From Acidimicrobiaceae bacterium (GTDB taxonomy: Bacteria > Actinomycetota > Acidimicrobiia > Acidimicrobiales > Poriferisodalaceae): 36,554 nt of DNA. Within the stretch, counting starts at the first letter, position 1, and the number at the start of each line of letters is the position of its first letter. A model generated the notes under the pieces. The model was not told where the DNA came from, made no database searches, and worked only from the letters and a program-made list of their open reading frames with translations. The stretch is taken from contig PBHE01000010.1 of NCBI GenBank assembly GCA_002719335.1, positions 20,519 to 57,072 on the forward strand. The letters are read 5' to 3'. The position numbers and the translations under genes are program-made. This document shows, one piece after another, positions 30,973-36,554 of the stretch.

Positions 30973-33855
30973 ATGTCTAACTCCAATGAGTCTCGATATT
31001 TAGATGAGGCAAGTTTCTACAAGGATGCGACCTCGAACGCTGGCCTCACTAACTACCCACCGCACGACCAGTGGCACGACTGGACGGAGTTGGATGCCAA
31101 AGCTTGGCCGCGGCGAGTAGAACGGCAGTTTCGCCTTATTCCCACCACATGTTTTAACTGCGAAGCAGCATGTGGATTAGTTGCCTATGTGGATCGCGAG
31201 ACAGGTGAGGTTGCCAAATTTGAAGGCAATCCTGAACATCCAGCGTCAAGGGGAAGGACTTGTGCGAAGGGCCCTGCGACTCTTAATCAGGTAAACGATC
31301 CCGAACGCATCTTGTTTCCGTTGAAACGGGTGGGTGAACGTGGTGGGGGTGAGTGGGAACGAATCACGTGGGAGCAGGCGCTGGATGAGATCGGCGCGCG
31401 CATCCGAACTGCGCTTGTTGAAGACCGACGCGATGAGATCATGTATCACGTTGGACGGCCGGGCGAAGATGGCTATACCGAGCGGGTGCTCCAGGGTTGG
31501 GGGATCGACGGCCATAACAGTCACACCAATATCTGTTCCTCTAACGCTCGAATTGGCTACCAGTCGTGGATGGGTCATGACCGGCCGTCCTCGGATTACG
31601 CCAACGCTGAAGTGATTTTCTTGATCTCGTCTCATCTCGAGGCGGGTCACTATTTCAATCCACATGCTCAGCGAATTATTGAAGCCCAGGAAAGAGGAGC
31701 GACTGTCATATGTGTGGACCCTCGCTTATCGAATACCGGTTCAAAAGCAGATCATTGGTTACCGGCTTGGCCAGGAACAGAACCGTTTCTTCTTTTGGCT
31801 CTTGTCAGGCTCTTACTGGAGAACGGCACGTGGGAGCGCGAATTCGTGCGGAGGTGGACTAATTGGGAGACGTACCTCGCCGAAACACGTCCTGACCTAG
31901 ATATTGAGTTTGAATCGTTAGAGAGGGCGCTGCTCAACCAATACGCTGAATACACGCCTGAACGAGCCGAATACATAACTGGAGTGCCGGCCGGGGAGAT
32001 AAGGGAGATTGCGTCACTAATTGGGGCTCATCCCACGAAGTTCGCCTCTCACAATTGGCGTGCCGCTGGTGCTGGCAACCTCGGTGGATGGCAGACAGCG
32101 CGTTGCTTGTTCTTTCTTAACGTACTCACTGGCTCAGTCGGGACTGTGGGCGGAACAAGCGGTAACGGGTGGAACAAATTTAAACCTCACGCTCCCTTGG
32201 GAACCCAAAAAATTGAACACTGGAATGAGATGTCGTGGCCACGCGAATACCCGCTGAGCTATCACGAGATGTCGATCCTTCTGCCACATTTCTTGAACGA
32301 AGGCCGCGGCAAATTAGATACCTATTTCACACGCGTGTATAACCCTGTTTGGACGAATCCAGATGGGTTCAGCTGGATGGAAGCTCTCCTCGATCCCTCC
32401 AAGGTTGAGTGCCATGTTGCTCTCACTCCAACCTGGTCGGAAACGGCCATATTTGCTGACTATGTGCTTCCTATGGGCGTGGGCTCAGAGCGTCACGATC
32501 TAGCTTCGTTTGAGACTCATGCTGGACGGTGGATTGGATTTCGACAACCCGTCATGCGTCGCTTCGCCGAGCTTGAAGGTAAGTCGATTGGCAAAGATTC
32601 TCGCACCCACGAGTTCAACCCTGGTGAGGTTTGGGAAGAAAACGAGTTCTGGATAGATCTTTCTTGGCGCATAGATCCCGATGGAGAGCTTGGAGTTAGG
32701 GAGTACTTCGAGAGCCGGTCAGAACCAGGTCAACCAATGACTGTCGACGAGTATTACGGCCTCATTTTCAGCGAAGAAGTACCTGGGCTTTTGGAGGCGG
32801 CCGCGGCAGTCAATCAAACTCCTCTCGAATTCATGCGCGACAGGGGCGCTTTCGCTGTCCCTACGGACCCATACGTACCGTACGAACGTACGGTTGATCC
32901 TGCATCTGTCCAAGATTGTTTGAGAGACGAGACAGGTGTGTTTAGAAAGCCTGGGACTGCCGGAGTATTTGATGGCTCGCCAGAATCGTTCGCTGAAACG
33001 CTGCTGGCACCTTTAGGGGATGGTTCGCCCGCAGTGGAGATCGATGGCGAAATCAAGGAAGGATTTCCGACGCCATCAAAAAAATTGGAACTGTATTCGA
33101 CGACGTTGGCCGAATGGGGTTGGCCTGAATACGCCACCCCGACGTGGATTCCGAGCCATGTCCATTGGGAGGATCTTGATCTTGATGGTGATGAGCGAAT
33201 TCTTTTGCCGACTTTTCGGATACCAACTCTCATCCACACACGGTCGGCTAATTCGAAATGGCTTAATGAGATCAGCCACCGCCACCCTCTATGGATTCAT
33301 CCCGAGGATGCTGAAAAGTTAGAGATTGGAGCAAACGAATTAGTTCGCATCACCACTCGTCTTGGGCATTTCGTCATACAAGCATGGCGTACCGAGGGGA
33401 TCCGCCCCGGTGTCGTCGCCGCCTCTCACCACATGGGGCGTTGGCGAATGGGGAAAGAGCAGGGGCGGTCGTGGGGTAACGCGCAGGCAGACGTTAAAAA
33501 CGACGGCTCTACGTGGAAATTGAGCCGGAGCGAAGGCATGGACTCCTATAGATCTGAGGACCCTGACAGCGAAAGGATTTGGTGGAATGACACCGGTGTT
33601 CATCAAAATCTCACCTTCGCCGTGCAGCCGGACCCCATATCGGGAATGCAATGCTGGCATCAACGAGTTCGAGTAACGCCTGCCGAGGAAGGCGACTTGT
33701 ACGGGGACGTCGTCGTCGACACAGCTAAATCACGGGCAGCGTATTCGGAATGGCTTGCTAAGACGAGGCCAGCGCCTGGGCCGCACGGACTTCGCCGTCC
33801 GCTTTGGTACGCGCGCCCGCTAAAACCCACAGCCGAGGCCTACCGGCTTTCTTGA
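30973..33855 (+). CDS. Molybdopterin oxidoreductase catalytic subunit (DMSO-reductase family, PsrA/PhsA-like)
   Basis: The 960-residue protein has the N-terminal 4Fe-4S site C60-x2-C63-x3-C67-x29-C97, then the molybdopterin dinucleotide domains. C188 in HTNICSSNARIG is the likely Mo/W ligand (a Cys, as in polysulfide/thiosulfate reductase-type enzymes). GWQTARCLFFLNVLTGSVGTVGG and the C-terminal molydop-binding domain (NEISHRHPLWIHPEDAEKLEIGANELVRITTRLG) are clear. The natural electron acceptor (polysulfide, thiosulfate, arsenate or another) cannot be decided. There is no twin-arginine signal, which is unusual for PsrA/PhsA-type enzymes and suggests a cytoplasmic orientation. I prefer ATG 30973, with AGGAGG at 30963-30968; a TTG at 30970 is in frame. 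Confidence 0.92.
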   Translation: MSNSNESRYLDEASFYKDATSNAGLTNYPPHDQWHDWTELDAKAWPRRVERQFRLIPTTCFNCEAACGLVAYVDRETGEVAKFEGNPEHPASRGRTCAKGPATLNQVNDPERILFPLKRVGERGGGEWERITWEQALDEIGARIRTALVEDRRDEIMYHVGRPGEDGYTERVLQGWGIDGHNSHTNICSSNARIGYQSWMGHDRPSSDYANAEVIFLISSHLEAGHYFNPHAQRIIEAQERGATVICVDPRLSNTGSKADHWLPAWPGTEPFLLLALVRLLLENGTWEREFVRRWTNWETYLAETRPDLDIEFESLERALLNQYAEYTPERAEYITGVPAGEIREIASLIGAHPTKFASHNWRAAGAGNLGGWQTARCLFFLNVLTGSVGTVGGTSGNGWNKFKPHAPLGTQKIEHWNEMSWPREYPLSYHEMSILLPHFLNEGRGKLDTYFTRVYNPVWTNPDGFSWMEALLDPSKVECHVALTPTWSETAIFADYVLPMGVGSERHDLASFETHAGRWIGFRQPVMRRFAELEGKSIGKDSRTHEFNPGEVWEENEFWIDLSWRIDPDGELGVREYFESRSEPGQPMTVDEYYGLIFSEEVPGLLEAAAAVNQTPLEFMRDRGAFAVPTDPYVPYERTVDPASVQDCLRDETGVFRKPGTAGVFDGSPESFAETLLAPLGDGSPAVEIDGEIKEGFPTPSKKLELYSTTLAEWGWPEYATPTWIPSHVHWEDLDLDGDERILLPTFRIPTLIHTRSANSKWLNEISHRHPLWIHPEDAEKLEIGANELVRITTRLGHFVIQAWRTEGIRPGVVAASHHMGRWRMGKEQGRSWGNAQADVKNDGSTWKLSRSEGMDSYRSEDPDSERIWWNDTGVHQNLTFAVQPDPISGMQCWHQRVRVTPAEEGDLYGDVVVDTAKSRAAYSEWLAKTRPAPGPHGLRRPLWYARPLKPTAEAYRLS

Positions 33856-33898
33856 GCTTCGCATTATGCGACCGCTGCCCAACGTGAGATCATTCAGT

Positions 33899-34684
33899 AT
33901 GAGCGCAGACCCGACAGTTACTTACGAACGCACTGGGCGAGTAGCGGTGATTACATACAACCGCCCTGAAGCGCTCAACGCCGTGAACGGCCAGTTACGT
34001 AAAGACCTCAACGCTGCCTGGGAGACGCTGCGCACTGACGACGAGGCCTGGGTAGCAATAGTTACAGGCAACGGTAAAGCTTTTTGTGCGGGCGCGGATC
34101 TCAAGGATCCAGGGAGTTCTGTTGGCAACGACGATCATTCGTTTTGGGAAGTTCCGAGCTTCACTTCCCTAGAGTCCGGCAAGGAGATCTTCAAACCGGT
34201 CATAGCCGCTGTCAATGGTTATGCCATCGGGTTCGGTTTGACCATGGTGGCAAGCTGCGATTTTGTCATAGCATCCGACCGCGCCGAATTCGGATTTCCG
34301 GAGGTCCAACTAGGGGTACCCACCGTTCAAGGGGCGGTGCGAATGCCAAAGCGCGTCGGTTGGCAAAACGCCATGGAATTGTTGCTTTTGGGTGATCGTG
34401 TGAATGCACTACGAGCCAAAGAGATGGGATTGGTTATGAAGGTGGTGCCCCACGACGAGTTGATGGCAGAAGCAACCGACCTTGCAGAGAGATTGATCAC
34501 CAACTCGGCACCACTTGCTGTCCGAGCAACAAAAGAAATAGCTCGTCGCGGTCAAGAAATGGGTTTCGTTCAGGCCATTCGTTTCGGTGAAACAATGCGC
34601 AAGGTGGCCGGGGCCACCGAAGACGCGAAAGCATTTCGTGCTGCTGCCCAATCGGGCCAAAAGCCCACTTGGCAGGGCAGATAG
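33899..34684 (+). CDS. Enoyl-CoA hydratase (crotonase family)
   Basis: The 261-residue protein has both catalytic glutamates of true enoyl-CoA hydratases: E135 in FGFPEVQLGVPT and E160 in NAMELLLLGDRV. It also has the oxyanion-hole segments AFCAGADLKD (residues 61-70) and VNGYAIGFGLTMVASCDF (105-122). It is therefore the best candidate for hydration of 2-enoyl-CoA among the three crotonases here. The frame starts earlier at an ATG at 33866, which gives an 11-residue leader; I prefer 33899 because the family start follows directly. It lies 43 bp after the molybdopterin gene. Confidence 0.9.
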   Translation: MSADPTVTYERTGRVAVITYNRPEALNAVNGQLRKDLNAAWETLRTDDEAWVAIVTGNGKAFCAGADLKDPGSSVGNDDHSFWEVPSFTSLESGKEIFKPVIAAVNGYAIGFGLTMVASCDFVIASDRAEFGFPEVQLGVPTVQGAVRMPKRVGWQNAMELLLLGDRVNALRAKEMGLVMKVVPHDELMAEATDLAERLITNSAPLAVRATKEIARRGQEMGFVQAIRFGETMRKVAGATEDAKAFRAAAQSGQKPTWQGR

Positions 34685-34760
34685 AGTTGCCTTTTGACGG
34701 CACTAGGTGGTGTGTCATCTCTAATCGTTTCGACAAGCTCGCAAGATAGAAGGAACGGCA

Positions 34761-35894
34761 ATGGAAATCAGAGGTCACTGCGACGAGCGCTTCACTGCGG
34801 TTCGGGACGCGTTCGAAGCAAACTTTTTAGCTGATGAAGAACTGGGCGCAAGTGCAGCTGTCACAGTTGAAGGTCAATACGTAGTCGACCTGTGGGCGGG
34901 CAAACGCAACCACAACGGTGATCCTTGGGAGAAGGAGACCATCGTCAACGTCTACTCGACAACGAAGACGATGGCGTCCATTTGTATTCTCATGCTGGCC
35001 GACAGAGGAGTAATTGATTTCGAAGCGCCGGTTGCCGACTATTGGCCGGAATTCGCCCGCAACGGGAAAGATTCTGTTCTCGTGCGTCACGTGATGACCC
35101 ACCAGACGGGTTGTTCAGGTTTCCCAAGGCCGGTAACCCCCGAAGAACTCTACGACCACGACCTTATGGCTGACCTTCTAGCCGGGATGCAACCCTGGTG
35201 GGAGCCCGGAACAGCTCCGGGGTACCACGCCGTCACCCAAGGAACACTTCAAGCTGAACTATTGCGCCGCGTCGATGGACGCACTATAGGCACGTTCTTC
35301 CGAGACGAAGTAACCGGGCCTCTCAATGCCGATTTCCATATCGGGTTGCCGTTATCTGAGGGACACCGCGTCGCTCAATTAGACGTTCCTCAAGGGGGAA
35401 TAGATCAGATAGTTGAAGGTCAACCTGACTCAATAGCTCTAAGAACCTTTCGCAGCTGCCGCTTAGATGGCACCGAAACCGAGACTGATGAATGGCGTCG
35501 TGCCGAAATTCCAGCGGCCGGAGGAATTGGCAATGCTCGGTCAATTTCACGGGTGCACTCAGCGATCGCCTGCGGTGGAACCATCGACGGAATCACGTTG
35601 ATGAATCCCGAAACCATAGAGGCCGCTTTAGATCGTCAAACTTTTGACCGAGACCTCGTGCTCGGACTGAATGTGCCTTATGGGACCGGTTTCGGTATCA
35701 ACCATGAACGGATCCCTCTGACGCCCAGCGATCGCACCCTTTACTGGTTCGGATGGGGCGGATCGATGGGAGTCATGGACCTCGATGAGAGAATGACGAT
35801 TTCTTATGCCATGAATAAAATGGCTGGAGGTTTGGTGGGCGACGCCCGAGCGTTCAACCTGATAGCCGCCACCTACGCTGCCATTGGGAAGTAG
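34761..35894 (+). CDS. Serine hydrolase of the beta-lactamase/EstB family
   Basis: The 377-residue protein has the active-site S66-T-T-K69 motif, Y155 in PGYHAVTQG (second motif Tyr) and a late W-G-G motif in FGWGGSMGVMDLD. No signal peptide is present. The order of motifs is that of EstB/penicillin-binding-protein-like esterases in class C beta-lactamase fold; an ester or lactone substrate is likely. AAGGA lies 7 nt upstream of the ATG. It ends with TAG directly abutting the stop of the partial LLM gene on the other strand. It is only distantly similar to the 13787-15019 homologue. Confidence 0.9.
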   Translation: MEIRGHCDERFTAVRDAFEANFLADEELGASAAVTVEGQYVVDLWAGKRNHNGDPWEKETIVNVYSTTKTMASICILMLADRGVIDFEAPVADYWPEFARNGKDSVLVRHVMTHQTGCSGFPRPVTPEELYDHDLMADLLAGMQPWWEPGTAPGYHAVTQGTLQAELLRRVDGRTIGTFFRDEVTGPLNADFHIGLPLSEGHRVAQLDVPQGGIDQIVEGQPDSIALRTFRSCRLDGTETETDEWRRAEIPAAGGIGNARSISRVHSAIACGGTIDGITLMNPETIEAALDRQTFDRDLVLGLNVPYGTGFGINHERIPLTPSDRTLYWFGWGGSMGVMDLDERMTISYAMNKMAGGLVGDARAFNLIAATYAAIGK

Positions 35895-36554
35895 CTAGAT
35901 CGTCGATGATGGCGACTCGTTATAGACCGTCGAAATCTTCTGGATGTCTTGAATAACTTCTTGTGGCAAATCAGCAGGAATTTCGGGAGATGCGCTAGCT
36001 CCAATCGCGTCAGTCAAACCGCCATATCTATCTTCAATAGCGGCTGCGATTTCGTCGTGTCTTCCCACAGCCGCAAATTGCCTGACCACGTCATCGCTGA
36101 TCCGAGACGCCATTTCCCCCCAACCATCATTTTTTGAGAGGTAATTGAGTTCTTCCCCGAGGTCGAGAAGGTCGTGTTCCTCAAGAACCGGCCAATACGC
36201 CTTGGTGCTTCCATAAAAGCCAATGCGATAACGAACCCAGTCCATCATTCCCATTACCGACTCGTCGTCTGGGCCTGTGCAAACAAACCCGCCGCCACTT
36301 ATTTGAAACGTTTCCCGAGGCTTACCAGCCTGCGATAAGCCCACCGTCAACTGGGGTAGAACAGCTGCTTCGAGGTATTTGCGGGTGCAGAACGCGTGAA
36401 GCCGAACTCCATCACACACTCGGCCGGCTGGGCGGAGCATCGCGGGTCCAACAGCCGCCATAGAGATTCGCGGCGTCGGGACTGAAAGAGGTTCCGGGGT
36501 GAAGTTAGGAGTCATCAAATTGAAGCGATAAAAGTCACCTTCATAGTTGAGTTC
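35895..36554 (-). CDS. LLM-class F420-type oxidoreductase, C-terminal part (cut by window edge)
   Basis: The reading frame runs to the last base of the window (the edge reads ELNYEGDFYRFNLMTPNF), so the 219 residues seen are the C-terminal part of a longer protein whose N-terminus lies beyond 36554. The seen part, YRFNLMTPNFTPEPL, PRISMAAVGPAMLRPAGRVCDGVRLHAFCTRKYLE, and LPQLTVGLSQAGKPRETF, is typical of a group of actinobacterial F420-dependent luciferase-like proteins. The catalytic residues nearer the N-terminus are not seen, and the substrate is unknown. It is only distantly similar to the LLM gene at 4109-5173. Confidence 0.85.
   Translation of the reverse strand, partial: ELNYEGDFYRFNLMTPNFTPEPLSVPTPRISMAAVGPAMLRPAGRVCDGVRLHAFCTRKYLEAAVLPQLTVGLSQAGKPRETFQISGGGFVCTGPDDESVMGMMDWVRYRIGFYGSTKAYWPVLEEHDLLDLGEELNYLSKNDGWGEMASRISDDVVRQFAAVGRHDEIAAAIEDRYGGLTDAIGASASPEIPADLPQEVIQDIQKISTVYNESPSSTI

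Noticed and set aside
30973-33855. Molybdopterin subunit as a Sec-containing formate dehydrogenase
   Set aside because: There is no in-frame TGA, and the likely Mo ligand is Cys188 in a polysulfide-reductase-like context, not the Sec/Cys-H-G motif of formate dehydrogenases.
1-36554. tRNA-Sec, other tRNAs, CRISPR arrays, insertion sequences or phage genes
   Set aside because: I looked through the intergenic stretches for TPsiC-type motifs, repeated spacers and transposase genes and found none; absence is by eye only.

Overview
The window looks like chromosomal DNA of a mycothiol-using actinobacterium of moderate G+C, most like the uncultured marine/aquatic Acidimicrobiia (an inference from gene content). 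Three things point that way: a clear mycothione reductase, several F420-type (LLM and Ddn-like) enzymes, and the order gcvH - FHA protein (garA-like) - BFN/DUF151 - MerR, which matches the mycobacterial Rv1826-Rv1830 neighbourhood (where pgsA2 also lies nearby). No phage, insertion sequence, CRISPR array, rRNA or tRNA was seen.

Layout. 1-3.3 kb: the tail of an SRAP/YedK-type protein, a HIT protein, then a plus-strand run of CDP-alcohol phosphatidyltransferase, GcvH, zinc-ribbon/FHA protein, BFN nuclease-domain protein and MerR regulator. 3.3-6.7 kb: MsrB, a small hypothetical protein, an LLM-class oxidoreductase, a split-barrel protein and a crotonase. 6.7-13.7 kb: a minus-strand run of seven genes that looks catabolic (histidine phosphatase, MFS transporter, NicX-like metal-dependent ring-cleavage protein, AMP-forming acyl-CoA ligase, VOC protein, 3-hydroxyisobutyrate-type dehydrogenase, alanine-glyoxylate-type aminotransferase). 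13.8-17.5 kb: a serine hydrolase, a hypothetical protein, a ferredoxin-like remnant and mycothione reductase. 17.5-29.2 kb: a long minus-strand block holding 2OG-Fe(II) oxygenase, NadD-like protein, J-domain protein, SelD, nucleoside hydrolase, DinB-like protein, GcvP, GcvT under a tandem glycine riboswitch, an ArsC-family protein, a crotonase and SerB. 29.4-36.5 kb: a two-gene molybdopterin oxidoreductase of the PsrABC type with the Fe-S and membrane subunits fused, an enoyl-CoA hydratase, a second serine hydrolase and the C-terminal part of another LLM oxidoreductase.

The most important result is hidden from ordinary gene calling. Two genes contain an in-frame UGA at the exact catalytic cysteine position and are therefore very probably selenoproteins: selD itself (UGA at 20777-20779, Sec16) and an E. 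coli-type arsC-family gene (UGA at 27170-27172, Sec12). In each case the protein upstream of the UGA is the textbook N-terminus of its family. In each case a start codon is present, and a 7-bp hairpin with a short loop carrying G in its first two positions lies within about 35 nt after the UGA, as expected of a bacterial SECIS element. The window thus holds both the selenophosphate synthetase and a Sec-dependent thiol enzyme; selA, selB and tRNA-Sec are not here.

Glycine and serine metabolism also recur: gcvH, riboswitch-controlled gcvT-gcvP, serB and the aminotransferase. CoA-ester metabolism is represented by three crotonases with different active-site residues and one ligase.
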